Assembly: GCA_009695305.1 (NCBI GenBank)
Contig: SIBG01000004.1
Coordinates: forward strand, 1-64,000
Direction of reading: 5' to 3'
Source of the DNA: Opitutus sp.
Lineage (GTDB): Bacteria > Verrucomicrobiota > Verrucomicrobiia > Opitutales > Opitutaceae
Length of the DNA: 64,000 nt
Made by a program: the position numbers and the translations under genes. Below the pieces are notes generated by a model, which saw nothing but the letters and a program-made list of their open reading frames with translations, did no database searches and was not told the origin of the DNA. Positions 50,740 through 59,954 of the stretch are shown piece after piece. The number at the start of each line of letters is the position of its first letter. Position 1 is the first letter of the stretch.

Positions 50740-51642
50740 TCACTCCAACTCATCCCGGCACGCCCACTCCGGCCACGTCTCGCGCGCGTAACCCTGCACG
50801 ACTTCGATCGCGGCGCGCACCAGCGGTGAGGGTTCGCCGCGCCACAGCACGCCAATCGTCATCGGCTCGAAGCCGGGCAACGGCAACACGCGCACGTCCT
50901 TCTTGCGCGTGATCGGCGCGATCGCGATGCTCACGCCGTAGCCGTCGCCGTTGGCGACGTAGTCGGCGACCAGCTCGATTGACGTCGCCTCGACCGTTTG
51001 GGGCCAGACGACGCCGTGTTTTTTTAGGCCTCGTTGAAAATTCCGCGCCACCACGCCACTCGCCGGCACGGCGATGAGCGGTTCGGTGAGATTCTTTCGG
51101 GCGAACAACTCCTCGCACGACTTCACCCCGGAGTTACGATGCACGAGCAACACGAGCGGCACGTCGGTCAGCCGCAGCCGCCGCAGTTTGGCCGGCGGAC
51201 GCGCTTCCACGGCGGTCACTCCGAGATCAATCACGCTTTCGCGCAACCAGTCCTCGAGCTGCGTCTGAAATCCTGACCGCAGGCTGAAGCGAAGTTTAGG
51301 GAACCGCTGCTTCACGCGTTGCATCACCACGGGGATGTGGTGGCGCAGCGCGAGCTCCGCGCCGCCGAGCCGCAGCTCCGGCTCCACGATGCCGCGCAGT
51401 TGCGCGGCGATGCCATCGAGGTTTTCGAAAAACGGCCGCACATGCTCAAACAATTGCACGCCCGCCGGTGTGAGCTTGAACGGCGTGCGCTCGAATAGTT
51501 TCGCCCCCGAGTCCTCCTCCAGCTGCCGCATCTGCCCGCTCACCGCTGGCTGCTGGATCCCGTAGGGAAAGTGCCGCACCGCCGCGCTGATGCCGCCGTG
51601 CTTCGCGACGTAATAGAACAACTCCAAGTGATGGACATTCAT
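50740..51642 (-). CDS. LysR-type transcriptional regulator
   Basis: The start MNVHHLELFYYVAKHGGISA was chosen because it fits the family; ten more codons precede it in frame. The 300-residue protein has the winged helix-turn-helix (ISAAVRHFPYGIQQPAVSGQ then RQLEEDSGAKLFER) and the two-lobed co-inducer domain. It lies 51 bp after the symporter gene on the same strand and may respond to the symporter's substrate. Confidence 0.9.
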   Translation of the reverse strand: MNVHHLELFYYVAKHGGISAAVRHFPYGIQQPAVSGQMRQLEEDSGAKLFERTPFKLTPAGVQLFEHVRPFFENLDGIAAQLRGIVEPELRLGGAELALRHHIPVVMQRVKQRFPKLRFSLRSGFQTQLEDWLRESVIDLGVTAVEARPPAKLRRLRLTDVPLVLLVHRNSGVKSCEELFARKNLTEPLIAVPASGVVARNFQRGLKKHGVVWPQTVEATSIELVADYVANGDGYGVSIAIAPITRKKDVRVLPLPGFEPMTIGVLWRGEPSPLVRAAIEVVQGYARETWPEWACRDELE

Positions 51643-51693
51643 CGACCTTTTCCCCGCGAACCGCCGCACCATGAGCCGGCCTCCGCGGCGCGC

Positions 51694-53001
51694 TCAATCG
51701 CTTCGCCGCCCCGCCAGAATCTCCCCCGCTTTCGTCTCGTCGAACGATTTGTCCCACTTCGCCACCACGAGCGTCGCGACCGTGTTGCCGATAAAATTCG
51801 TGATCGCCCGCGCCTCGGACATGAAGCGGTCCACCCCCAGAATCAGCGCCATGCCCGCGACCGGAATCTTTCCCATCGCCCCGAGCGTCGCCGCCAAGGT
51901 GATAAATCCGCTGCCCGTCACCCCGGCCGCGCCCTTCGAGGTCAGCAGCAGCACTCCCATCAGCACCACCTGCTCCCAGAGCGAAAGCGGCGTATCCGTG
52001 GCCTGGGCGACGAACAGCGCTGCCATGGTCAGGTAGATGCACGTGCCGTCCAGGTTGAACGAGTAGCCCGACGGCACCACGATCCCCACGACTGGCCGCG
52101 CGCAGCCGACCTTCTCCAACTTGTCCATCAACGCCGGCAACGCCGACTCCGACGACGACGTGCCCAGCACCAGCAGCAGTTCCTCGCGGATGTAGCGGAC
52201 AATTTTCCACAGACTGAAGCCCGCCAGCCGCGCCAGCCCGCCCAGAACGAGAACGATAAAAATCGCGCACGTCAGATAGACACACAACAGCAGACCACCG
52301 AGTTTTGCGAGCGAACCGAGCCCGAATTGTCCGATCGTATACGCCATCGCTCCGCCCGCCGCCAACGGCGCGAGCTTGGTCACGAGGCTCACGATTCCGA
52401 AGAAAATCCGCGCCACCTCATTCAGTAAATTCAGAATCGGCCGGCCGTGGTCTCCGAGTTTCCCCAGCGCCAGTCCAAACAGCACGGCCAGCAGCAGCAC
52501 CTGCAGAATCTCGCCTTCGGCAAACGCGCTCACAAACGTCTTCGGAATAATGTGCATCAGAAAATCCCCCGTGCTCATGCCCTGCGCGGCCGACGTGTAT
52601 TTCGTCACGCTGCTCGCCCCTTTCGCGAGCGTCTCTGCCGTCGCGTGAAACCCCGCGCCCGGCGCAAACACGTTGGCCACGATGAGCCCGATGATCAGCG
52701 CCAGCGTCGTCACGATCTCAAAGTAGATCAACGCCTTCGCCCCCACGCGCCCGACTTTCTTCAAGTCCCCCATGCCCGCGAGCCCGACCACCACCGTCGA
52801 AAAAATGATCGGCGCGATCAGCATCTTCACGAGGTTCACGAACGCGTCGCCGAGCGGTTTCAGTTCCACGCCCCACGCGGGTTTGACGTAGCCGAGCGCT
52901 CCGCCGAGCACGATGCCCGCCAGGACTTGGAGATAGAGGGTGTTGCGCACCGACGTCGGCCGGGGGTCAGACGTCGTCGCAGGGGCAGACTCGTGATGCA
53001 T
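51694..53001 (-). CDS. Dicarboxylate/amino acid:cation symporter (DAACS family)
   Basis: The 435-residue membrane protein starts [20 protein letters not shown] and has eight helices and two re-entrant hairpins with the family motifs [13 protein letters not shown] and [20 protein letters not shown], the substrate and cation site. It resembles DctA/GltP and would import C4-dicarboxylates or acidic amino acids with H+ or Na+. The gap 53002-53229 to the divergent DUF1501 gene likely holds both promoters; none was recognised. Confidence 0.92.
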   Translation of the reverse strand: MHHESAPATTSDPRPTSVRNTLYLQVLAGIVLGGALGYVKPAWGVELKPLGDAFVNLVKMLIAPIIFSTVVVGLAGMGDLKKVGRVGAKALIYFEIVTTLALIIGLIVANVFAPGAGFHATAETLAKGASSVTKYTSAAQGMSTGDFLMHIIPKTFVSAFAEGEILQVLLLAVLFGLALGKLGDHGRPILNLLNEVARIFFGIVSLVTKLAPLAAGGAMAYTIGQFGLGSLAKLGGLLLCVYLTCAIFIVLVLGGLARLAGFSLWKIVRYIREELLLVLGTSSSESALPALMDKLEKVGCARPVVGIVVPSGYSFNLDGTCIYLTMAALFVAQATDTPLSLWEQVVLMGVLLLTSKGAAGVTGSGFITLAATLGAMGKIPVAGMALILGVDRFMSEARAITNFIGNTVATLVVAKWDKSFDETKAGEILAGRRSD

Positions 53002-53229
53002 CGGCAAAGTTGAGTGGCGCGGCGTGGGCGCGTCAAAGGCGGAAAAAATTGTCGGCGAGCGCCGCCCGGGTCTTTCCGCCGCCACGCCGCCAGGCGTGAT
53101 CTCGCTCCGGCGGCTGCACTCCATGTGGTCCACCTCAGCCCACTCCCCGCCGATTTCCGTTGAAACTGCGCCACCGGCCCGGCGTCTTTAAGCCAAGCTA
53201 GGTCAGGTTCCCCCCAAATTCCCACGCCC

Positions 53230-54690
53230 ATGTTTTCGCCTTCCGCCGACCATTTTCATCGCGCACCCTGCCACGGCGTTTCGACGAACGTCGCCGATTA
53301 TTTCCAGACCCGCCGCCAGTTCCTGAACCGCACGGGCATGGGCCTCGGCGCGCTCTCCCTCGCCACGCTGCTCGATCCAAAATATCTAGTCGCCGCCGAC
53401 GCCCCGCTCCCGCCCAAAGGCGCTCTGCCGGGCGCCGCGGGACCGCTCACGCCGCGTCCCGCGCATTTTCCCGGCAAGGCCAGGGCCGTCATCCACATCT
53501 TCGCCCAAGGCGCGCCCTCGCACGTCGACACGTGGGATCCGAAGCCGACGCTCACCAGAATGAACGGCAAGACCATCGCCGATGGTATTGCGATGGGCTC
53601 GCCCTTCAAGTTTTCCAAATACGGCCAGAGCGGCCTCGAGATCAGCGACCTCTTTGCGAAGACCGCCGCGCATGCCGACGACCTCGCTGTCATTCGCTCC
53701 ATGTGGACCGATATCCCCGCGCATGAAGTGGCCACCGTGTTCATGAACACCGGCTCGCTCCGGATCGCGAAACCCAGCCTGGGCTCATGGCTCATCTACG
53801 GGCTCGGCACGGAAAACCAAAATCTCCCCGGCTTCATCGCCCTCCGCGGCGGCGGCCTGCCGCCCGGCGGCTCGACCAACTACCAGGCCGCCTTCCTCCC
53901 CGGCGTTTTCCAAGGCACCAGCATCAACACCACGGCGCCCAGCGTGCCGCTGATGATTCAAAACATCCGCAATACCTACGTCGGTAAGGCTGAACAGCGC
54001 CGCCAGCTCAATTTCATCCATCAGCTCAACGAAATCCACGCGCAGAATCTCCAGCGCGACGCGGCACTCGAAACGCGCCTGGAGAGCTACGAAATCGCCT
54101 TCCGCATGCAGGCCGAATCGCTCGACGCCTTTGACATCAACCGGGAGTCCGAGGAAACCCGCGCCGCCTACGGCAAGAGTGAGCAGGGCAAGCAACTCTT
54201 GATCGCCCGCCGCCTCATCGAGCGCGGCGTCCGTGTCGTCCAAGTCTGGCACCAGGGCTGGGACCATCACCAGCAGCTCCAGACGCGACTCACGCAAAAA
54301 GCCGGCGAAGTTGACCAGCCCCTCGCCGCCCTCCTCGCCGACCTCAAGCAACGCGGCCTCCTCGACTCCACGCTCGTCGTATGGGGCGGCGAATTCGGGC
54401 GCAAGCCGACCAAGGACAAGAACGGCTACGATGATCCCGGTCGCGACCACAATGCGAAGGCATTCTCCGTCGTCCTGGCCGGCGGCGGCGTCAAGGGCGG
54501 CACCATTCACGGCGCGACCGACGAATTCGGCGGTGCCGCCGTGCAGGACAAGGTCCACGTCCACGATCTCCACGCGACAATTCTGCACGCGCTGGGCCTC
54601 GATCACACGAAACTCACCTACCGGTTCAACGGTCGCGATTTCCGCCTCACCGATGTCGCCGGCCTCGTCGTCAAGCCGATCTTCGCGTGA
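53230..54690 (+). CDS. DUF1501 domain exported protein (sulfatase-like fold)
   Basis: The 486-residue protein has a Tat-type N-terminus TRRQFLNRTGMGLGALSLAT and the DUF1501 landmarks HIFAQGAPSHVDTWDPKP, MWTDIPAHEV, and WGGEFGRKPT near the C-terminus, with metal-ligand-like Asp/His residues. The family is widespread in Planctomycetes and Verrucomicrobia, always paired with a cytochrome-domain gene, as here. It has an alkaline-phosphatase-like fold; substrates are unknown but polysaccharide breakdown is suspected. Confidence 0.93.
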   Translation: MFSPSADHFHRAPCHGVSTNVADYFQTRRQFLNRTGMGLGALSLATLLDPKYLVAADAPLPPKGALPGAAGPLTPRPAHFPGKARAVIHIFAQGAPSHVDTWDPKPTLTRMNGKTIADGIAMGSPFKFSKYGQSGLEISDLFAKTAAHADDLAVIRSMWTDIPAHEVATVFMNTGSLRIAKPSLGSWLIYGLGTENQNLPGFIALRGGGLPPGGSTNYQAAFLPGVFQGTSINTTAPSVPLMIQNIRNTYVGKAEQRRQLNFIHQLNEIHAQNLQRDAALETRLESYEIAFRMQAESLDAFDINRESEETRAAYGKSEQGKQLLIARRLIERGVRVVQVWHQGWDHHQQLQTRLTQKAGEVDQPLAALLADLKQRGLLDSTLVVWGGEFGRKPTKDKNGYDDPGRDHNAKAFSVVLAGGGVKGGTIHGATDEFGGAAVQDKVHVHDLHATILHALGLDHTKLTYRFNGRDFRLTDVAGLVVKPIFA

Positions 54691-54691
54691 G

Positions 54692-57400
54692 ATGAGAACT
54701 CGCGCGCGGTTTTCCCTGCCTCTTGTCGAAGCGTGCTGGCACGCGATGGCGTTTCGCCCTCATCGCCTGCCAGCAGGCTCCTCCCTTTTGTTGTTCGGCG
54801 CGCTGGCCGTAGTCCTCCGCGCCGCCACCCCCACCCCCGCGATCTCCCCGAACGATCTCCAGTTTTTCGAATCCAAAATCCGCCCCGTGCTCGTCGACAA
54901 ATGCTACAAGTGCCACAGCAAGGAAGCCGACAAGGTGAAAGGCGGTTTCCTCCTGGACACCCGCGAGGCGCTGGCGCAGGGCGGCAACACCGGCCCCGCC
55001 ATCGTCCCCGGCAAACCCGATGACAGCCTCCTCATCCAAGCCATCCGCTACCTGGACGAGGATCTGCAGATGCCGCCCAAGGGCGAAAAACTTTCCACCA
55101 CGCAAATCGCCGATCTCACCGAGTGGGTCCGGCGCGGCGCGCCCGATCCCCGCACGGTCGTCGCCAAGGGCGTCTCCGCCGCCTACGCCGGGGTCGGCAA
55201 GAATCATTGGTCCTTCAAACCCGTGAAAAAGCCCGCGGTCCCCGTCGTCCAAAACCCCGCGTGGATTCAAAACCCCATCGACAATTTCGTCCTCGCGAAA
55301 CTCGAGGACAACGGCATGGCGCCCAATTCCCCCGCCGAGAAAACCACGCTCATTCGCCGGGTGTTCTTCGACCTCATTGGCCTCCCACCGCACCCGGCGG
55401 ACGTGCAGGCCTTCGTCAAAGATAATTCGCCTGACGCCTACGCGAAGCTGGTGGACCGCCTGCTCGCCTCGCCCCAATACGGCGAACACTGGGCCCGCTA
55501 CTGGCTCGACGTCGCCCGCTACTCCGACACCAAGGGCGACGCCCCCAAGCAGGAAGACAACCGCTACCCGCATGCGTGGACCTATCGCGATTTCGTCATC
55601 GACGCCCTCAACGCCGATCTGCCCTACGATAAATTTGTCCTCGCGCAACTCGCTGGAGACTATCTGGCCGCCTACCTCGAAAAGCAGGTCAAACTAAAGC
55701 CGACCCCCTCCGTCGCCCGCAACGTCGCGACCGGCAAACCCGTCCCGGTCTCCTCCGCCCCCGTGGTCGAGCTGCCGAAAGTCGAGGTCACGGCCGACCG
55801 CACCATCGACACCCGCTGGCCCCTCGCAGCCCTCGGCTTTCTCTCCCTCGGCAATCAGTTCAACGGCCGCAAGGACGACATCATCGGCGATCAAATCGAC
55901 GTCACTTGCAAAGCCTTCCTCGGCCTCACCGTCGCCTGCGCCCGCTGCCACGACCACAAGTTCGATCCCATTCCCACCAAGGATTACTACTCTCTCTACG
56001 GCATCTTCGCGAACAGCCTGACGCCCTCCGCGCTCCCGCTGCTGGCGGCGCGCTCGCCCACCACGGCCGACTACCTCGACTACGTGGAAAAACTCCAGGC
56101 CCTGGAAAAACGGGGCGAAGACCTCAAGAGCCAGCGCGCGGAATTGCAAAAGGCCGTCCGCGCCAGCGGCGGCAAGGGCAAGGGCGCGGCCAGCGGGAAT
56201 CCCGAAGCCCGCCAGAAGCTCCAGCAACTCCAGCGAGCCGACCGGGAATACTACCGGGACCTCACCGACCTGGAAATCAAACACCCGGGCGCTCCTGCCC
56301 GCGCGAACACTGTCGTCGATGTCCTCCGCTCCCGCGACTACCCTGTCCTCCTCCGCGGGGAAGTCGCCAACAAGGGCGACATCGTCCCCCGCCGTTTCCT
56401 GGAAATCCTCTCCCCCAATCCGAAAAAACGCCCCGAGTGGCACGAAGGCTCCGGCCGCCTGCAGCTCGCGCAAGCCATCGTCGATCCGCAAAATCCCCTC
56501 ACCGCCCGCGTCATGGTGAATCGCCTCTGGCAGCAACATTGGGGCGCCGGCTTCGTCGCCACGCCCGACGACCTCGGCAACATGTCCTCATTCCCCACTC
56601 ACCCCGAGCTCCTCGACTGGCTCGCCGCGACCTTCGTTGAAAACAAGTGGTCCATCAAATCCATCCAGCGCCTCATCGTCCTCAGCGCCGCCTACCAACA
56701 AAGCAGCCAGACCAACGCCAAATACGCCGAGGCGGACTCCACGAATAAATTTCTTTGGCGCTATAATCTCCGGCGCATGGATTTTGAGGAACTGCACGAC
56801 TCGCTCCTCGCCATCACCGGCGAACTCGACCGCACCCGCGGCGGCCGACCCGTCGCGATCAGCAGCGAAGGCTTCGCGAAGCGCCGCGCGATCTACACGA
56901 TGATCGACCGCACCAACCCCCCCGAACTCCTCACGCAATTTGATTTCCCCAGCCCCGACGTCTCCTCTGGGCGCCGCTACGAGACCCTCGTGCCCCAGCA
57001 GGCGCTCTTCCTCATGAACAGCCCGATGGTCATCGAGACCGCACGCAAGCTCGTCGACCGCCCCGCCTTCGCCGACCTCCAGTCCGACGACCTGCGCGTC
57101 ACCTCGCTCTACCTGGCGATCTTCCAGCGCTGGCCCTCGAAAAAGGAAGTCGAGATCGGCCTCCGCTACGTGAAGGCCAATCCCGCCGGCAAGGAAGTCG
57201 TCCTCACCTCCGAGATGCCCGCCGCAAAAATCTCCGCCCGCGACGCCCGCATCGCCGAGAAAAAAGCCAAGGCCCCCAAGGGCGGCGGCAAGTTCAACCC
57301 TCAAGTCGGCGGCGTCTACGACAACCAGACGCCCCTCGACGCCTGGACGAAACTCGCCCACGCCCTCTTCCAGTCGAACGAGGCGATGTTCTACCATTGA
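54692..57400 (+). CDS. PSD1-type protein: cytochrome C-like, DUF1549 and DUF1553 domains
   Basis: The 902-residue exported protein starts two bases after the DUF1501 stop (ATG 54692; a later ATG at 54746 fits a shorter signal peptide). After the leader comes the planctomycete cytochrome domain with CYKCHSKEADKVKGGFLLDT (CxxCH near residue 71), then DUF1549 (FFDLIGLPPHPADVQAF, HWARYWLDVARYSDTKGD) and DUF1553 (FVATPDDLGNMSSFPTHPEL). It is partner of the DUF1501 protein. The order is reversed relative to many planctomycete pairs, where the cytochrome gene comes first. Confidence 0.93.
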   Translation: MRTRARFSLPLVEACWHAMAFRPHRLPAGSSLLLFGALAVVLRAATPTPAISPNDLQFFESKIRPVLVDKCYKCHSKEADKVKGGFLLDTREALAQGGNTGPAIVPGKPDDSLLIQAIRYLDEDLQMPPKGEKLSTTQIADLTEWVRRGAPDPRTVVAKGVSAAYAGVGKNHWSFKPVKKPAVPVVQNPAWIQNPIDNFVLAKLEDNGMAPNSPAEKTTLIRRVFFDLIGLPPHPADVQAFVKDNSPDAYAKLVDRLLASPQYGEHWARYWLDVARYSDTKGDAPKQEDNRYPHAWTYRDFVIDALNADLPYDKFVLAQLAGDYLAAYLEKQVKLKPTPSVARNVATGKPVPVSSAPVVELPKVEVTADRTIDTRWPLAALGFLSLGNQFNGRKDDIIGDQIDVTCKAFLGLTVACARCHDHKFDPIPTKDYYSLYGIFANSLTPSALPLLAARSPTTADYLDYVEKLQALEKRGEDLKSQRAELQKAVRASGGKGKGAASGNPEARQKLQQLQRADREYYRDLTDLEIKHPGAPARANTVVDVLRSRDYPVLLRGEVANKGDIVPRRFLEILSPNPKKRPEWHEGSGRLQLAQAIVDPQNPLTARVMVNRLWQQHWGAGFVATPDDLGNMSSFPTHPELLDWLAATFVENKWSIKSIQRLIVLSAAYQQSSQTNAKYAEADSTNKFLWRYNLRRMDFEELHDSLLAITGELDRTRGGRPVAISSEGFAKRRAIYTMIDRTNPPELLTQFDFPSPDVSSGRRYETLVPQQALFLMNSPMVIETARKLVDRPAFADLQSDDLRVTSLYLAIFQRWPSKKEVEIGLRYVKANPAGKEVVLTSEMPAAKISARDARIAEKKAKAPKGGGKFNPQVGGVYDNQTPLDAWTKLAHALFQSNEAMFYH

Positions 57401-57437
57401 CGCGTTCGTCGCCGTTTCTTGAGCGCTGAAGCCCACG

Positions 57438-57456
57438 CCGGCCCGCCGCGGGCCGG
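57438..57456. repeat. Perfect GC-rich palindrome after the PSD1 gene
   Basis: CCGGCCCGC-C-GCGGGCCGG gives a 9-bp hairpin 38 bases after the PSD1 stop. There is no T-tract on either side. A second dyad GGTGG...CCACC follows at 57463-57484. The 57401-57649 gap holds no other feature I recognise. Confidence 0.45.
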
Positions 57457-57649
57457 TCCGAGAGGTGGAGCGGGTTGACCCCACCGCGCTTCAGGATTTT
57501 CGCTCACCCCGGCGGGTTGGGGCCAGCGGGCTCCTTCGCCGGACTGGATCGTTCCGCCGGCGGGCGGTGGCGGCGAATGGGCCCTCGGGGTTCCCTTGAT
57601 GCAACTTGCCTTGCCAGCCGCGGTGCGCGCGCAAAGCTGCCGGACCACG

Positions 57650-58567
57650 ATGAGTTCCTCGGCGACCTGGGTCTTGATTGGTTATTTTCTTCTCTACGCC
57701 ACCGTCGTGGTGGCGTTCGTCGTCTGGCGCCGCATCAGCCGCCAGGACCGCAAACCGTTTCCCGACCACTTGAAACTTTTGCGCGGCCCGGGCGAAACTC
57801 AGCGCCGGCTCGTGGCCGCGCTCGACGAAAATCTCTACCAGACGCTCGTCGTCGCCAGCCTCCCACCGTTGCTCGTCGCCGCCGCGCTCGTGTCGTTAGC
57901 CCTGCGCCTGCCACCCCCGGCGCTCTGGTTCGCGCTCACCGGCACGCTCGGCGTCTTCCTCGCGGTGCTGTTTCTGGTAGCGCGCTGGCTCGTGGCGAAA
58001 ATCACCGAGCGTCAGAACCGCGACCTCGGCTGCTTCGGCGAGCGCGTCGTCGCGGAATTTCTCGAACCGCTAAAAACCCAGGGCTGCCGCGTGTTTCATG
58101 ACGTCCCGTGCGGCGACGCCAAATCTCCGTTCAACATTGACCACGTCGTCGTGGGTCCGGGCGGCGTCTTCGCCATCGAGACCAAGACCCGCCGCAAGGG
58201 CCGCAGCCGCGAGGGCTTCGCCGCTCACGAAATCATCTACGACGGCCAGGTGCTCGCCTACCCGTGGGGCGAGGACCGCCATGGCCTCGACCAAGCGCAG
58301 CGCCAGGCACGATGGCTCGAGGATACCCTGGCCTCGCTCCTCGGCCGCCGCACCCCGGTGCGCCCCATCCTCACCTTTCCCGGCTGGATGATCATCCGCC
58401 GCGGCAGCGGCGCCGTGAACGTGCTCAACCCCCGGGAAATCCCCGCCGCCGTCGCCCCCGCCCTGGGCTCGTCGCCGGGACCACGCGGCGTGTCCGCCCT
58501 CGACGCCCGCGAATGCGACCTCATCGCCCGCCAGCTCGACGCCCGCTGCCGCGACGTCGAATATTGA
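57650..58567 (+). CDS. Membrane protein with NERD nuclease-related domain
   Basis: The start MSSSATWVLIGYFLLYATVV was chosen; an in-frame ATG at 57599 would add 17 residues. Three hydrophobic helices (residues ~7-25, ~75-95, ~100-120) precede a NERD domain: GCFGERVVAEFLEPL, then NIDHVVVGPGGVFAIETKTR, with Asp and ExK catalytic residues of the PD-(D/E)xK type. The role is unknown; NERD proteins are thought to act on nucleic acids. Confidence 0.85.
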   Translation: MSSSATWVLIGYFLLYATVVVAFVVWRRISRQDRKPFPDHLKLLRGPGETQRRLVAALDENLYQTLVVASLPPLLVAAALVSLALRLPPPALWFALTGTLGVFLAVLFLVARWLVAKITERQNRDLGCFGERVVAEFLEPLKTQGCRVFHDVPCGDAKSPFNIDHVVVGPGGVFAIETKTRRKGRSREGFAAHEIIYDGQVLAYPWGEDRHGLDQAQRQARWLEDTLASLLGRRTPVRPILTFPGWMIIRRGSGAVNVLNPREIPAAVAPALGSSPGPRGVSALDARECDLIARQLDARCRDVEY

Positions 58568-58576
58568 TTTTCCCTC

Positions 58577-58993
58577 GTGACCCTCGCCGAAAAACAGCGG
58601 CAACTCGCCGACGACTTCGCGATCATCGACGACCCGCACGAGCGCCTCGCCGCCGTCGTCGACCGCGCGAAAAAAATTCCGCCACTCTCCCCGGCCGACC
58701 GCACTGATGAGCGCCGCGTGCGCGGCTGCATTTCCGTGGTCTGGTTGGTCGGCGCCGTCGACGCCGCGGGTCGCTGCCAGTTCCGGTGCGATGCCGATTC
58801 TCCTCTCGTGCGTGGCCTGGTCGCGCTCCTGTGCGAATTCTTCAGCGGCGCCACGCTCGCGGAGATCGCGGCGTCCGACGCCGATCCGCTCACCGCGCTC
58901 GACCTCGTGAAAAATCTCTCGCCCACCCGCCAGCATGGCCTCGCCAGCGCCCTCGCCACCATCCGCGCCTTCGCTCAAGCCCACCCAACCTAA
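58577..58993 (+). CDS. SufE-like sulfur acceptor protein for Fe-S assembly
   Basis: The 138-residue protein starts at GTG and matches SufE: a helical N-terminus, then ERRVRGCISVVWLVGAVDAA with the sulfur-accepting Cys at residue 51 (same number as in E. coli SufE), then DADSPLVRGLVALLCEFFSG. It accepts persulfide from a SufS-type desulfurase; none is encoded next to it here. Confidence 0.9.
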   Translation: MTLAEKQRQLADDFAIIDDPHERLAAVVDRAKKIPPLSPADRTDERRVRGCISVVWLVGAVDAAGRCQFRCDADSPLVRGLVALLCEFFSGATLAEIAASDADPLTALDLVKNLSPTRQHGLASALATIRAFAQAHPT

Positions 58994-59020
58994 CCTCATC
59001 CCCGATCTGCCGTCTCACGC

Positions 59021-59041
59021 TTGTAACCTATTAGGTTACAA
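59021..59041. promoter_or_regulatory. Perfect 21-bp palindrome, candidate operator of tatD
   Basis: Arms TTGTAACCTA and TAGGTTACAA surround a single T. This AT-rich perfect dyad lies 20 bases before the tatD ATG in very GC-rich DNA, the typical size and place of a repressor operator. Which regulator binds cannot be told; the start of the tatD message may overlap it. Confidence 0.6.
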
Positions 59042-59061
59042 ACTTTGCCTCGGCCCCGAGC

Positions 59062-59913
59062 ATGTTTTACGACGCGCACAACCATCTCCACGACGCTTCG
59101 CTCGCGCCCCATCGCGGGAAGATCTTCGCCGACCTCGTGTCCGCCAGCGTGAAGCGCGCCGTCGTCAACGGCTCCTGTGAGACCGATTGGCCGGAAGTTG
59201 CAGCACTAGCGAAGCAACACCCCATCGTCACTCCCAGCTTTGGCCTCCACCCGTGGGACGCTGGCAATCGCACGCCGGACTGGCAAAAAAATCTTCTCGC
59301 CCACCTCGACTCCGACCCGCGGGCCACCGTCGGCGAGATCGGCCTCGACCGCTGGATCCTCGACCGGGCGCGCCCCGACGACGCCCGACTCGCCGGCCTC
59401 CGCCGCGCCCCACTCGCCGAGCAAATGGAAGTCTTCATGTGGCAACTCGCCCTCGCCGCGGCGCGCGATCTGCCCGCGTCGATCCACTGCCTCGCCGCCT
59501 TCGGTCCACTCCTCGACGCGCTCCGCGCCACGCCGCTTCCCGCGCGCGGTTTTCTCCTTCATGCCTACAGCGGCCCGACCGAGATGGTTAAAGACTTCGC
59601 CAACCTCGGCGCGTATTTTTCCTTCAACGGTGGCTACCTCGCCCCGCGCCACGCCCGCCTCCGCGGACTCTACGCCGCACTCCCCGCCGACCGCCTCCTC
59701 GTCGAAACCGACGCACCGGCGATGCGCCTGCCCGCGCCGCTCGAAAAATTTTCTCTGCCCGCGGGCGACGACCGCTCATTCCTCAACCATCCGGGCAACC
59801 TCGCCGCCACCTACGCCGCCCTCGCCGACCTTCGCGGTCGCACGCTCGACTCGCTCACCCGTCAAGTAGAAGAAAATTTTCTCCGACTTTTTGGGAATCC
59901 TGGTGGACGTTGA
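59062..59913 (+). CDS. tatD: TatD-family metal-dependent hydrolase
   Basis: The 283-residue TIM-barrel protein has the family motifs in order: DAHNHLHD (metal-binding His pair), VGEIGLD, SIHCLAAFG, LHAYSG and ETDAPAMRLP. TatD enzymes act as metal-dependent nucleases or hydrolases in DNA and RNA quality control. It is convergent with tcdA; an AGGCTGA/TCAGCCT hairpin (59938-59961) lies between them. Confidence 0.9.
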   Translation: MFYDAHNHLHDASLAPHRGKIFADLVSASVKRAVVNGSCETDWPEVAALAKQHPIVTPSFGLHPWDAGNRTPDWQKNLLAHLDSDPRATVGEIGLDRWILDRARPDDARLAGLRRAPLAEQMEVFMWQLALAAARDLPASIHCLAAFGPLLDALRATPLPARGFLLHAYSGPTEMVKDFANLGAYFSFNGGYLAPRHARLRGLYAALPADRLLVETDAPAMRLPAPLEKFSLPAGDDRSFLNHPGNLAATYAALADLRGRTLDSLTRQVEENFLRLFGNPGGR

Positions 59914-59954
59914 TCTCCGCTATTTTTCGGCGGATTCAGGCTGAGGGGCGAAGA

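Noticed and set aside
54233-54691. Upstream extension of the PSD1 gene overlapping DUF1501
   Set aside because: The extension is an out-of-frame shadow of DUF1501 rich in Ser/Arg/Pro; the signal peptide starts at 54692 or 54746.
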